Source of the DNA: Indioceanicola profundi
Lineage (GTDB): Bacteria; Pseudomonadota; Alphaproteobacteria; Azospirillales; Azospirillaceae
Assembly (NCBI RefSeq): GCF_003568845.1
Contig: NZ_CP030126.1
Span: 1,887,001 to 1,951,000 of the forward strand
Length of the DNA stretch: 64,000 nt
Direction of reading: 5' to 3'
Part shown: positions 36,466-46,016 of the stretch, one piece after another
Layout: each line of letters opens with the position of its first letter
How positions within the stretch are numbered: the first letter of the stretch is position 1
Notes under the pieces: model-generated
What the model was told of the DNA's origin: nothing
What the model saw: only the letters and a program-made list of their open reading frames with translations
Databases searched by the model: none
Program-made: the position numbers and the translations under genes

Positions 36466-37842
36466 ATGATCGGTCTGACGGCTGCCACGGTCGGCAGCGT
36501 CTTCAAGCGTGCGCTTTGCGCCACCGCCATGTGCACCCTGGTTGCGGGCACGGCCATGGCGCAGGAGAATTTCACGGCATCGGACCTGGGCGGCAAGCTG
36601 ACGCCCATGGGCGCCATCAAGGCCGGCAATGCCGACGGCAGCATCCCGGAATGGACGGGCGGCATCACCCAGCCGCCGGCCGGATATACGCCCGGCATGC
36701 ACCATCCGGACCCGTTCGCGGACGACAAGCCGCTGTTCACCATCACCGCCCAGAACATGGGGCAGTACGCGGACAAGCTGACGGAGGGGCACAAGGCCCT
36801 GCTTCAGCAATATCCGGACAGCTACCGCATGCCGGTCTATCCGACCCGGCGCAGCGCTTCCGCCCCACAGTCCGTCTATGACGCCAGCATCGCCAATGCC
36901 AAGAATGCCAAGCTGGTGGCGGATGGCAACGGCGTCGAAGGCGCTGCCCATGGCGTTCCCTTCCCCGTTCCGCAGACGGGGGTGGAGCCGGTATGGAACC
37001 ACCTGCTGCGCTGGCGCGGCCAGAACATGGTGCGGCGGGTCGGTCAGGCCAATCCGCAGGCCGACGGCTCCTACACCATGATCATGATCGATGAGAAGAC
37101 GAAGTTCCTCTACAACCGGCCGGAAGGTCCGGACGGACAGACTTCGACCTATTTCCTGCAGGAAGTGACCGCGCCGGCCCGTCTGGCCGGTGAAATCCTG
37201 CTGGTGCATGAGACCATGAACCAGATCGCCGCGCCGCGGTCGGCCTGGACCTACAATCCCGGCCAGCGCCGCGTGCGCCGCGCGCCCAACGTCGCCTATG
37301 ACAACCCCGGCACGGCATCGGATGGTCTGCGCACCTCCGACCAGCTCGACATGTTCAATGGGGCGGTGGACCGCTACACCTGGAAGCTGGTCGGCCGGCA
37401 GGAGATGTACGTGCCGTACAACTCCTACAAGCTGCACAGTTCAGACGTGAAGTATGAGGATCTGGTCAAGCCGCGCCACATCAATCAGGACTTCACCCGG
37501 TATGAGCTGCACCGTGTATGGGTCGTCGACGCCGAGCTGAAGCCGGGCACCAGCCACATCTACGCCAAGCGTCGCTTCTACATCGACGAGGACAGCTGGC
37601 AGATCCTGGTCGCCGATCACTATGACGGCCGCGGCCAGATGTGGCGCGTAGCAGAGGCGCACCCCATCAACTACTACGATGTGCCGGCTTTCTGGTCCAC
37701 GCTGGACGCCATCTACGACCTCCAGTCCGGCCGGTACACCGCACTCGGCTTCGACAACCAGGAACGAATGTACGACTACACCCGCGAACTGGGTGCATCC
37801 GATTTCTCCCCGGACAGCCTGCGCCGCGCCGGCGTTCGCTGA
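36466..37842 (+). CDS. DUF1329 exported protein
   Basis: The 458-residue protein has a signal peptide (core ALCATAMCTLVAGTAMA) and matches DUF1329, with FTASDLGGKLTPMGAIKAGN at the mature N-terminus and WSTLDAIYDLQSGRYTALGFDNQE near the end (in parts). Family members have an LolB/LppX-like fold and often sit beside DUF1302 porins, but no DUF1302 gene is here. GGGAGGA lies upstream of the ATG at 36466. An ATG at 36461 forms a two-codon ORF ending inside this start. Confidence 0.9.
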   Translation: MIGLTAATVGSVFKRALCATAMCTLVAGTAMAQENFTASDLGGKLTPMGAIKAGNADGSIPEWTGGITQPPAGYTPGMHHPDPFADDKPLFTITAQNMGQYADKLTEGHKALLQQYPDSYRMPVYPTRRSASAPQSVYDASIANAKNAKLVADGNGVEGAAHGVPFPVPQTGVEPVWNHLLRWRGQNMVRRVGQANPQADGSYTMIMIDEKTKFLYNRPEGPDGQTSTYFLQEVTAPARLAGEILLVHETMNQIAAPRSAWTYNPGQRRVRRAPNVAYDNPGTASDGLRTSDQLDMFNGAVDRYTWKLVGRQEMYVPYNSYKLHSSDVKYEDLVKPRHINQDFTRYELHRVWVVDAELKPGTSHIYAKRRFYIDEDSWQILVADHYDGRGQMWRVAEAHPINYYDVPAFWSTLDAIYDLQSGRYTALGFDNQERMYDYTRELGASDFSPDSLRRAGVR

Positions 37843-37862
37843 CCGGACATCTCCGGATGCGG

Positions 37863-37895
37863 AACGGGCGGCTCCGTCGGAAGCCGCCCGTTTCA
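37863..37895. terminator. Bidirectional terminator between DUF1329 and GDSL genes
   Basis: An 11-bp stem (AACGGGCGGCT / AGCCGCCCGTT) with an 8-base loop is followed by TTCATTT on the plus strand. It serves two convergent genes. Confidence 0.75.
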
Positions 37896-37902
37896 TTTCA
37901 TC

Positions 37903-38772
37903 TCAGCGCGCCGCCGCTCGGCGGCCGGCACCGGTTCCGCGCTCCAGAGCCTCCAGCGCAGCGCCGGCAAGCTGCTCATGGGCCAGGGCGGTGGGGTGCA
38001 GCCCATCCCAGAACAGATAGCCCTCGCAGGCCTGCTTGGCTTGCTGCGGACAGGGCGAGATCACGTCGCGGTAGCCGGCCCGCGCCGGATCGTCCATCAC
38101 CTGCACGGCAAGCTGGAACACGTCCAGCCGGTGAATGCGCATGCCGGGATGGCGACCCTCCACCTCGTCCAGCATGCGGGACAGCGACCGGTTGTAGTCC
38201 TGCGTCAGGCCAAGCGCCAAGGCCCCGACCTGCGGCCCGAGCATCCGGACATAGGGGGCAAGGCCCACATTGGGCAGGTTCGGAACCAGCACGTCCCCGG
38301 CCCCGCGCGCTGCCAGATCCTCAAGAATGCTGCGCAGCGACGCGATGGCATCGCGGACAAGCACATTGATGTTCGGCGCCAGCGGCGCGGCCAGAAGGTC
38401 GTTGCCGCCGCCATAGACGATGTGCAGCGCGCCTTCCGGCACGCGACCGCCTGCCAGCCCCGCCAGATACTGGTCGGCCTGCCGGCGCAGCGAGTGGACG
38501 CCCCCATACAGACGCGCGCCGCCCACCGCATAGTTGGTACCGCCGCGCTCCGACGGCTTCAGCTCCGCCCCCAACTCCTTCGCCACCGTCTCGACCCAGA
38601 TGCGGCCATTGCTGAAGCGGCCTGCATTGCCGGTATCGGACAGGCTGTCGCCCAGCACGATCACGCGGGCCGGCGTGCCGTTCCCCCCGAGCGCGGTACC
38701 CGGAGCAGCGGCAACCACGGGTGCGGCCGCAAGTCCGGCGGCGGTGATCGCTGTCATCAGCAGTTTCCTCAT
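37903..38772 (-). CDS. Exported SGNH/GDSL esterase
   Basis: The 289-residue protein has a signal peptide (MRKLLMTAITAAGLAAAPVV) and the SGNH blocks: GDSLSDTG (nucleophile Ser), GG around NYAVGGA, VYGGGNDLL (Asn) and FWDGLHPT (Asp-His). It is predicted to be a periplasmic or secreted esterase or lipase. It is convergent with DUF1329 and divergent from the crotonase gene. Confidence 0.92.
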   Translation of the reverse strand: MRKLLMTAITAAGLAAAPVVAAAPGTALGGNGTPARVIVLGDSLSDTGNAGRFSNGRIWVETVAKELGAELKPSERGGTNYAVGGARLYGGVHSLRRQADQYLAGLAGGRVPEGALHIVYGGGNDLLAAPLAPNINVLVRDAIASLRSILEDLAARGAGDVLVPNLPNVGLAPYVRMLGPQVGALALGLTQDYNRSLSRMLDEVEGRHPGMRIHRLDVFQLAVQVMDDPARAGYRDVISPCPQQAKQACEGYLFWDGLHPTALAHEQLAGAALEALERGTGAGRRAAAR

Positions 38773-38946
38773 CTGAACCCGAACTCCTTCGTTCCGCCTT
38801 TTGCAGTGCGGAAGCGGTCAAATGGGCAAGGACAGGCCGCGTTCCAACGCGGCTTCGCAGGCGCACAGACCAATCCCGCCCTTGACGTTGCACCGCCATT
38901 CGGGCGAGGTGCCGACAACGAAACGGCAAAAGGGAGGCCGCCCGCC

Positions 38947-39696
38947 ATGACCGACTACATCCTTGTCGAGGATGCCAACGGCGTCCGAACGATCACCATG
39001 AACCGGCCGGAGAAGCGCAATGCGTTGACCGTCGCCATGTACGACAGGATGGCCGAGGCATTGACGGAGGCCGGAGAGGGAGCCGCCCGCGCCGTGCTGT
39101 TCCGCGGGGCCGGGGGATTCTTCACCGGCGGCAACGATATCATGGATTTCGTCGCCAACCCGCCGACCGGCGACGACAGCGCCGTCTTCCGCTTCCTCTT
39201 CGCCCTGGTCGAAGCACCGATCCCGCTGGTGGCCGAGGTGGAGGGGCTGGCCGTCGGCATCGGCACCACCATGCTGCTGCATTGCGACCTGGTCTATGCC
39301 GCCCCGGATGCGCGCTTCCATTTGCCTTTCGTCGATCTGGGCCTGGTGCCGGAAGCGGCCAGCTCCATCCTGCTGCCGCGCCGGATCGGCCATGCCCGCG
39401 CCGCCCGCATGCTGCTGCTGGGCGAGCCGCTGGAGGCCGCGGAGGCGGCGGAGGCCGGGCTGGTCACCGGCATCGTTCCTGCGGAAGAGCTTGGGGAAGC
39501 CGCCCTGGCCAAGGCGACCGCACTTGCCGCCAAACCCGCCAATGCCCTGCGCACGGCCAAGTCCTTGATGAAGCCCAACAAGGCTGAAATCCTTGAGACG
39601 ATGCGGCACGAGGGCGAACTGTTCGGCAAGGCCCTTCGCTCCCCCGAAGCCATGGCCGCCTTCCAGGCCTTCCTGGGCAAAGGGAAAAAGGGCTGA
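38947..39696 (+). CDS. Enoyl-CoA hydratase/isomerase family protein
   Basis: The 249-residue crotonase has the oxyanion-hole segments GGFFTGGNDIMDF and AVGIGTTMLLHCDLVYAA, and a Glu in LGLVPEAASS at the usual acid position. GGGAGG precedes the ATG at 38947. The open frame upstream to 37978 is the shadow of the GDSL gene. Hydratase and isomerase activity cannot be told apart here. Confidence 0.93.
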   Translation: MTDYILVEDANGVRTITMNRPEKRNALTVAMYDRMAEALTEAGEGAARAVLFRGAGGFFTGGNDIMDFVANPPTGDDSAVFRFLFALVEAPIPLVAEVEGLAVGIGTTMLLHCDLVYAAPDARFHLPFVDLGLVPEAASSILLPRRIGHARAARMLLLGEPLEAAEAAEAGLVTGIVPAEELGEAALAKATALAAKPANALRTAKSLMKPNKAEILETMRHEGELFGKALRSPEAMAAFQAFLGKGKKG

Positions 39697-39792
39697 GGCA
39701 GGTCGAGAGGCCGCCCGCACGAAAGAGGTACGGCGGTGGGGCGATCCGGGCTATGATGCCGGCCGCGCCAACCGCCTTACCCATGCCCGACC

Positions 39793-40242
39793 ATGACCGC
39801 CCTGATCGTCAACGGCACGGCCCATCCTGTTTCGGCCGACCCGGAGAAGCCCCTGCTCTGGGTGCTGCGGGAGGATTTTGGCCTCACCGGAACCAAGTTC
39901 GGCTGCGGGGCCGGCCTGTGCGGCGCCTGCACCGTGCTGGTGGACGACAAGCCGGTACGATCCTGCCAATTGCGCTGGGGTGACCTCGCGGGCGCGCGCG
40001 TCACGACCGTGGAAGGGGTCTGGAGCGATGCCCAACTGGCCCGCATCGCGGCAAGCTGGATGGCGAACCAAGTGCCCCAGTGCGGTTATTGCCAACCCGG
40101 AATGATCATGGCCGCCTGCGGCCTGCTGTTGGAAAAGCCGCAGCCGACCGATGCCGACATCGATGCGGCGATCACCAATCTCTGCCGCTGCGGCACCTAT
40201 CCGCGGGTGCGCCGGGCCGTGCATGCCGCGGCCGGTGGCTGA
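39793..40242 (+). CDS. (2Fe-2S) subunit of an IorAB-type molybdenum hydroxylase
   Basis: The 149-residue protein has a plant-ferredoxin cluster (Cys38, 43, 46, 58) and a second 2Fe-2S site (Cys97, 100, 131, 133 in CGYCQPG and CRCGTY). This is the small subunit of isoquinoline-1-oxidoreductase-like enzymes. It is translated just before the large subunit (TGAGCCATG, 3 bases apart). No FAD subunit follows, so electrons probably pass to a membrane cytochrome. Confidence 0.93.
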   Translation: MTALIVNGTAHPVSADPEKPLLWVLREDFGLTGTKFGCGAGLCGACTVLVDDKPVRSCQLRWGDLAGARVTTVEGVWSDAQLARIAASWMANQVPQCGYCQPGMIMAACGLLLEKPQPTDADIDAAITNLCRCGTYPRVRRAVHAAAGG

Positions 40243-40245
40243 GCC

Positions 40246-42546
40246 ATGCCGAAGAGCCTGACACGCCGTGCCCTGCTGGTCACCGGCACGGCCGTGGCCG
40301 GCACCACGGCGTTCGGGTTGGTGGCCGGTGTCGGCTATCTGCAAAGCGTCGACATGGACGGGCCGCCTCCCTCGGCCACCCCCGGCGGGATCGTTCAGCT
40401 GAACGCCTATGTGGCGATCTCGCCCAGCGGCCATGTCACCATCGCCATTCCGCGAACTGAAATGGGCCAGGGCGTCTTCACCGGCCTGGCCCAGTTGGTG
40501 GCGGAGGAATTGGAGGTCGACCTGCTGGGCGGACAGGTCACCGTGGCCCACCCGGTCGATCTCCTGCCTGTGTATGCCAACCATGCTCTGGCCCTGGATC
40601 TACGGCCGGAGGAGGCGAAGGGGCCGCTGGCCTGGGCCGGCAAGCGCGCTGCCGCAAGCCTGCCCGTCATCGTCACTGGCGGCAGCGCCAGCATGGTGGA
40701 TGGCTGGATCGGGCTTCGCCAAGCCGGCGCCGCCGCGCGCACGCTGCTGCTGGAAGCCGGCGCGATCCTGATGGGCGTGAAGCCGGAGGAATGCATTGCC
40801 CGATCCGGCGCGGTGGTTCACCAGCCCAGCGGCCGCAGCATGGGCTATGGCGAACTCGGCCCGCTGGCGGCCACGCGCTCCCCGCCCGCCGACCCGCCCT
40901 TGAAGCCGCCGGAAGCGTGGCACACGGCCGGCCGCTCCATCCCCCGGCTGGACGTGCCGGCAAAGGTGGAGGGAACGGCGCGCTTCGGCATCGATATCAC
41001 CCTTCCCGGCATGCTCTACGCCGCCCTGGCCCAGCCCCCCAGCCTCGGTGCTACCGTTACGGACGTCCGCGACGAAGCGGCCCGCGCCGTGCCCGGCGTG
41101 ACGGACATTGCCAATCTAGGCACCTGCGTCGCCGTGGTGGCGGAAAGCTGGTGGCGCGCCCGCCAGGGAGCCGAGAAGCTGGAAATCGACTGGGCCGAGC
41201 CTTTCCGGGACTTCAGCAGCGAAGCCGCGGAACGCGCCCTGGATGCCGGCCTGAAGCGGCTGGACGGCATAGTGGTGAATCAGGCCGGGGAAATGCGCCC
41301 GGTGATGAGCAGCACCCGCGTGGTGGAGGCGGACTACGCCACCCCCTATGTCACCCATGCCTGCATGGAGCCGATGAACTGCACTGTTCTGTGGCGGGAC
41401 GACGGGGATGTGGAAGTCTGGTGCCCGACCCAATCGCCGACCCTGCTGGAACGGGGCGTCAGCCGGGGGGCCGAGCTGGCTGGCCGCAGCTTCGGCAACG
41501 TCATCACCCACATCACCTATGCCGGCGGCGCTTTCGGCCGGCGCACCGAACTGGATGAGGTCGTGCAGGCCACCGCCATCGCAGCCCGCCAGCCCGGCCG
41601 TCCGGTCAAGCTGATCTGGACGCGCGAACAGGACATTCGTAACGGCTATGTCCGCACCGCCGCCCGCTCCCGCTTCCAGGCAGCGCTGCGCCCGGACGGG
41701 CTGCCGCATTCCTGGTGGAACCGGATCGCGGCCCAGTCGCTTACTGCCGCCTATGCCAGCCGGAACCTGCCGCTCTCCCCAAGCGGGGCCGACGACCGCT
41801 TCAGCCATGAGGGTGCCGCCGACCTGCCCTATGCCGTCCCGAACCGCCGGGTGGAGCTGGTGGATGTGGCGGGGCCGATGCCGGTGGGCTTCTGGCGGAG
41901 CAACGGCTACGCAAACAACGTCTTCTTCACCGAATGCTTCCTGGATGAGTGCGCTCATGCCGCCAAGCAGGACCCGCTGGCCTACCGTCGCAGGCTGCTG
42001 ACGCACGATCCGGTGGCCCTGCGGGTACTCGACCGGTTGGAACAGGCATCGGGCTGGAGTACGGAGCTGCCGCCAGGGCCGGAGGGAACGCGCCGCGGCC
42101 GCGGCATCGCCTACCGCGCCAGCTTCCGCTCGGCCGTGGGCCAGGTGGCGGAGGTCACGGTGGCCGCGGACGGTACGGTCAAGGTGGACCGGGTCGTCTG
42201 TGTGATCGACTGCGGCCGCCCCATCAACCCCGACCTGATCGCGCAGCAGATGGAAGGAGCCGTGCTCTGGGGCCTGTCCACCGCCCTACTCGATCGGGTC
42301 ACGGTCCGGGATGGCGGGGTGGAGCAGTCCAACTTCCATGACTACCCGCTGCTGGACCTCGCCCGCTCCCCCGCCATCGAGGTGGTGGTGCTGGACAGCG
42401 CCGAACCGCCCGGCGGCGTCGGTGAGCCCGGCGTTCCCCCCGCCGCCCCTGCCCTCTGCAACGCTATCTTCGCCGCCACCGGCGTGAGGGTGAGGTCCCT
42501 GCCGGTGGATACGAGCCTATTGGCGGTACGAGACAGGGCGGTGTGA
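40246..42546 (+). CDS. Molybdopterin-binding subunit of an IorAB-type aldehyde/N-heterocycle oxidoreductase
   Basis: The 766-residue protein has a twin-arginine signal (SLTRRALLVTGTAVAG), so the complex is exported folded. It has the xanthine-dehydrogenase-family molybdenum fold with repeated MoCo-binding segments (EMGQGVFTGLAQ, YAGGAFGRRTELDE) and the catalytic Glu in GVGEPGVPPA. It lacks the FAD subunit of true xanthine dehydrogenase. The substrate is unknown; aldehydes or N-heterocycles are typical. Confidence 0.92.
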   Translation: MPKSLTRRALLVTGTAVAGTTAFGLVAGVGYLQSVDMDGPPPSATPGGIVQLNAYVAISPSGHVTIAIPRTEMGQGVFTGLAQLVAEELEVDLLGGQVTVAHPVDLLPVYANHALALDLRPEEAKGPLAWAGKRAAASLPVIVTGGSASMVDGWIGLRQAGAAARTLLLEAGAILMGVKPEECIARSGAVVHQPSGRSMGYGELGPLAATRSPPADPPLKPPEAWHTAGRSIPRLDVPAKVEGTARFGIDITLPGMLYAALAQPPSLGATVTDVRDEAARAVPGVTDIANLGTCVAVVAESWWRARQGAEKLEIDWAEPFRDFSSEAAERALDAGLKRLDGIVVNQAGEMRPVMSSTRVVEADYATPYVTHACMEPMNCTVLWRDDGDVEVWCPTQSPTLLERGVSRGAELAGRSFGNVITHITYAGGAFGRRTELDEVVQATAIAARQPGRPVKLIWTREQDIRNGYVRTAARSRFQAALRPDGLPHSWWNRIAAQSLTAAYASRNLPLSPSGADDRFSHEGAADLPYAVPNRRVELVDVAGPMPVGFWRSNGYANNVFFTECFLDECAHAAKQDPLAYRRRLLTHDPVALRVLDRLEQASGWSTELPPGPEGTRRGRGIAYRASFRSAVGQVAEVTVAADGTVKVDRVVCVIDCGRPINPDLIAQQMEGAVLWGLSTALLDRVTVRDGGVEQSNFHDYPLLDLARSPAIEVVVLDSAEPPGGVGEPGVPPAAPALCNAIFAATGVRVRSLPVDTSLLAVRDRAV

Positions 42547-42626
42547 GCCACTTGCCTTGCCCCTTGCCAGCATCGAGGCTTTGCTCCACCTTCCGCCGCG
42601 CTGCGCAACCGAGTGAGCCCACCTCC

Positions 42627-43499
42627 ATGTCCCGTCGCTTCGCCGCTGCCGCGGCCCTGCTTCTTGCCGCCGCTCCCCTGCCCGCATTCTCCCAGGCCAG
42701 CCTGGTCACGGACACGCAGGCGGACAAGGGAACCCAGCCCTTGTGGGAGGCGGGACTGTTCGCGGGCGGAGCCTGGCTGCCCGACTACCCGGCCGCCAGC
42801 CAGGGCCAGTACCGCGCCCTGCCCCTGCCCTACCTGATCTACCGCGGCGACGTGCTGAAGATCGGCGACAACGGCCTTGTCCGGGCGGAGGCCGATGTGG
42901 GCGACCGCTGGGAGTTCGATGTCGGCCTGTCCGGCTCCTTCGACAGCGACAGCGAGGACAACCGCGCCCGCCAGGGCATGCCGGACCTGGACCTGCTGCT
43001 GGAGGCCGGGCCGGCCGTGACCTACCACCTGCTGCCGCGCGGCGGGAAGGTGATGCTGGACGCCAGCCTGGAGGTGCGCGCCGTCATCTCCGCCGAATTC
43101 GTCGATTTCGGCTATGAAGGCGTCTCCATCAATCCGAAGCTCAGCATGGTGCATCTGGACCCGTTCGGGACCGGCACCGTGCTCTACAGCTCCATCGGTC
43201 CGGTCTGGGGCTTCGACGGGGTGAACGAGTATTTCTACGAGGTGCGGCCGGAATATGCGACGGCCGACCGCCCCGCCTATGACGCGGATGAGGGCTATGT
43301 CGGCACGCGCCTGAACATCGGCGTCAGCCACGATGTGTCGGAGCGGGTGCGCGTCTTCGCCGGAACCCAGATCGGCTATTTCGGCGGTGCCGCCAATGAG
43401 GACAGCCCGCTGTTCCGCGACAAGTGGAATGTGGGCGTCGGGGTCGGACTGACCTGGTCCTTCTGGCAGTCCGACACGAAGGTCCCGGCGGGGCGGTAA
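42627..43499 (+). CDS. MipA/OmpV family outer-membrane protein
   Basis: The 290-residue protein has a signal peptide (core FAAAAALLLAAAPLPAFS) and the MipA/OmpV pattern: EAGLFAGGAWLPDYPAASQGQY near the mature start (in parts), long amphipathic strands and a C-terminal VGLTWSFW. Family members form outer-membrane barrels or scaffold cell-wall enzymes. The start at 42627 is chosen for the signal peptide; the frame is open upstream to 42543. Confidence 0.9.
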   Translation: MSRRFAAAAALLLAAAPLPAFSQASLVTDTQADKGTQPLWEAGLFAGGAWLPDYPAASQGQYRALPLPYLIYRGDVLKIGDNGLVRAEADVGDRWEFDVGLSGSFDSDSEDNRARQGMPDLDLLLEAGPAVTYHLLPRGGKVMLDASLEVRAVISAEFVDFGYEGVSINPKLSMVHLDPFGTGTVLYSSIGPVWGFDGVNEYFYEVRPEYATADRPAYDADEGYVGTRLNIGVSHDVSERVRVFAGTQIGYFGGAANEDSPLFRDKWNVGVGVGLTWSFWQSDTKVPAGR

Positions 43500-43514
43500 C
43501 GCCGCCCCTGCCGT

Positions 43515-44747
43515 TCAGGACAGCAGGCGGTAGAGCGCGGCGGCCGTGGCCCTGGTCGCCGCCTCCAGGTCGCTGATGCGCACATGCTCATCGGCACCGT
43601 GCGCGCCGGCCTCCAGGATCGTGCGCGGGCCGGCACCGAACAGCACAGTGGGAATGCCGGCCTCGGCATAATGCCGGGCATCGGTGTAGAGCGGCACGCC
43701 GACCTGAGGCACCTCCTCCCCCAATACCCGCTTCGCCTCCTCCGCGATGATCCCCGCCAGCCGTTCGGACCCCGGCAGCGGGGCCAGCGGCTTTGCCAGC
43801 AGCACCCGCTCCACCTCCACCGTAATGCCGGGCAGGGCCGTCACGGCGCTGGCGATCACCTCCCGCAGCTCCTGTTCCGCCGCACCGGCATCCTCCTCCG
43901 GGATCATGCGGCGGTCGAGGCGCAGAGTGACGAGGTCCGGCACCACATTGGTGTTCACCCCGCCCTTGATCAGCCCGACCACCAGGCTGGGGCTGCCGAT
44001 CCCGTTGACGGAGGAGGTGGTGACCGCGAAGCCCTTCCGGTACGCATAAAGCGTGTTCAGGATGGCCGTTGCCGCTTCCAGCGCATCATGTCCGGTATGC
44101 GGCAGGGCGGCATGGGCGATCTTGCCCCGCACCCGGATTTCCAGATGCAGGCAGCCATTGTGCGCCACCACCACGCTGTGGGCGAAGCTGGCGCAGATGG
44201 CGAGGTCCGGCCGGGTCAGCCCCTGTTCCAGCAGCCATTTCGGCCCGATATCGCCGCCGGTCTCCTCGTCGTAGGTGAGGTGCAGCTCCACGGCTCCCTT
44301 CAGCGGCGCGCCCAGCGCCTTCAAGGCCAGCAGGGCATAGGCGTAGGTGGCGAAGTCCGACTTGCTGACCGCGGCCCCGCGCCCATAGACCGCCCCGTCC
44401 TTCATGACGCCCGCATAGGGATCGACGGTCCAGCCCTGGCCCGGCGGCACCACATCGCCATGGGCGTTCAGCGCGACGGTCGGCCCGCCGGGGCCGAAGC
44501 GGTGGCGCACGATCAGGTTGGTGGCGCTGACCATGCCGACGCCCTTCACCAACTCCGCCGGAACCGGATGCCGCTCCACCTCGAAGCCCAGCTCTTCCAG
44601 CAGCGCCGCGGCGGCATCGGCATGAGGCGCGCAGTCGCCGCCGGGATTGTCGCTCGGCACCTGCACGATGCGGCGCAGGAACTCGACCTCCCGGTCCAGA
44701 TGGTCGGTGACGAAGCGGTCGAGCCGGGCGATGGCGTCTGTTGTCAT
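43515..44747 (-). CDS. M20 family metallohydrolase (ArgE/DapE-like)
   Basis: The 410-residue enzyme has the two-metal M20 site: ALNAHGDVVPPGQGW (His-Gly-Asp), LTYDEETGGDIG (Glu-Glu) and ADEHVRI (His), plus the dimerisation domain. M20 enzymes cleave amide or peptide bonds. It is the last gene of the minus-strand purine-catabolism run, 18 bases after the allantoate-amidohydrolase-like gene, so it may act on a ureide or acylamino intermediate, but this is only positional. Confidence 0.88.
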   Translation of the reverse strand: MTTDAIARLDRFVTDHLDREVEFLRRIVQVPSDNPGGDCAPHADAAAALLEELGFEVERHPVPAELVKGVGMVSATNLIVRHRFGPGGPTVALNAHGDVVPPGQGWTVDPYAGVMKDGAVYGRGAAVSKSDFATYAYALLALKALGAPLKGAVELHLTYDEETGGDIGPKWLLEQGLTRPDLAICASFAHSVVVAHNGCLHLEIRVRGKIAHAALPHTGHDALEAATAILNTLYAYRKGFAVTTSSVNGIGSPSLVVGLIKGGVNTNVVPDLVTLRLDRRMIPEEDAGAAEQELREVIASAVTALPGITVEVERVLLAKPLAPLPGSERLAGIIAEEAKRVLGEEVPQVGVPLYTDARHYAEAGIPTVLFGAGPRTILEAGAHGADEHVRISDLEAATRATAAALYRLLS

Positions 44748-44765
44748 TCTTGTTTTTCCGGAAGC

Positions 44766-46016
44766 TCAGGCGGGAGGAACGGGAGGAAGGGACTGTACAA
44801 GGTCCAGCATGACACGAAGGGCGGCCTCCGCATCCTCCATCGTGATGGATTCGGCGGGGTTGTGGCTGATCCCGCCCTTGCAGCGGACGAACAGCATGGC
44901 GGCACCGGTCACGCCGGCGAAGCTCATGGCATCATGCCCGGCCCCGCTGGGCAGGCGGAAGGGCTGGATGCCGGCGCGTCGGACGGCACCTTCCATGGCC
45001 TGCATCAGCCAGGGGGAGCAGGCGCAGCCCGGATGGCTGTGCGTACGCTCCACCGCCAGCCGCACGCCGCGCCGCCCCGCGGTGGCGGTCCAGGCGGCCT
45101 CGATCTCCGCCCAGGCGGCATCGCGGGTTTCGGGAGCCGGCGCGCGCAGGTCGAGGCTGAATCGCACCTCCCCCGGAATGACATTCACGGCCCCCGGCAA
45201 AGCCTCGATCCTGCCCACCGTGCCGACCATGTCGCTGCCCGCCGCACAGATGCGCTCCACCGCCAGCACGCATTCCGCCGCCGCCGCAAGCGCATCCTGG
45301 CGCAGCCCCATGGGCACGGTGCCGGCATGGCCGGCCATGCCCGTGATGGTGGCGGCATAGCGGTTGGCGGCGGCGATGGCGGTGACGATGCCGACGGGCA
45401 AGCCCCTGGCCTCCAGCACCGGCCCCTGCTCGATATGCACCTCCAGGAAGCCCAGCAGCGCCTCCGGCAGCATGGCGGCGCTGGGGAAGTCGTCTGGGTC
45501 GCAGCCGAAGGCGTGCAGCGCCTCACGCACGCCGATGCCGTCCGCGTCGCGCACATCCAACTGGTTGGCGGTCAGGGTGCCGGCGATGGCGGCACTGCCG
45601 CGCAGCGTGCCGGGCCAGCGCACGCCCTCCTCATCCCCGAAGGCCACCACCTCGATGGCGAAGGGCAGCCGCACCCCGGCGCGGTTCAGAACCTCCACCA
45701 GGGATATCCCCAGCAGCACGCCCAGATTCCCGTCATACTTCCCGGCATTGCGCACCGTGTCGATGTGGGACCCGATCAGCAGCGTGCGCGCCCCTGGCTG
45801 GGCGCCTTCATAGCGCCCGACAACGGTGGCGACCGGGTCCAGCCGCACCGCCATCCCGGCCTCCCTCATCCACTCCGCCACCCGGTCGGCGGCCCGGCGA
45901 TGCTCCGGCGAGAGATAGAGGCGGGTGAGCTGGCCGGGCACCGCGGTGAACTCCGCCAGTTCCTCCAGCCGGCCCATCAGGCGGGCGGCGTCGCCGGGCT
46001 GCAAGCGGGCGGTCAT
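44766..46016 (-). CDS. allC: Allantoate amidohydrolase (AllC-like)
   Basis: The 416-residue M20 enzyme of the hydantoinase/carbamoylase type has LIGSHIDTVRNAGKYDGNLG, FGDEEGVRWPGTLRGS and GAGHDAMSFA. In a purine-degradation cluster the likely reaction is allantoate to ureidoglycine, CO2 and ammonia. N-carbamoyl-amino-acid hydrolases are close relatives and cannot be excluded from sequence. Its start overlaps the end of puuE by four bases (ATGA), implying coupled translation. Confidence 0.85.
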   Translation of the reverse strand: MTARLQPGDAARLMGRLEELAEFTAVPGQLTRLYLSPEHRRAADRVAEWMREAGMAVRLDPVATVVGRYEGAQPGARTLLIGSHIDTVRNAGKYDGNLGVLLGISLVEVLNRAGVRLPFAIEVVAFGDEEGVRWPGTLRGSAAIAGTLTANQLDVRDADGIGVREALHAFGCDPDDFPSAAMLPEALLGFLEVHIEQGPVLEARGLPVGIVTAIAAANRYAATITGMAGHAGTVPMGLRQDALAAAAECVLAVERICAAGSDMVGTVGRIEALPGAVNVIPGEVRFSLDLRAPAPETRDAAWAEIEAAWTATAGRRGVRLAVERTHSHPGCACSPWLMQAMEGAVRRAGIQPFRLPSGAGHDAMSFAGVTGAAMLFVRCKGGISHNPAESITMEDAEAALRVMLDLVQSLPPVPPA

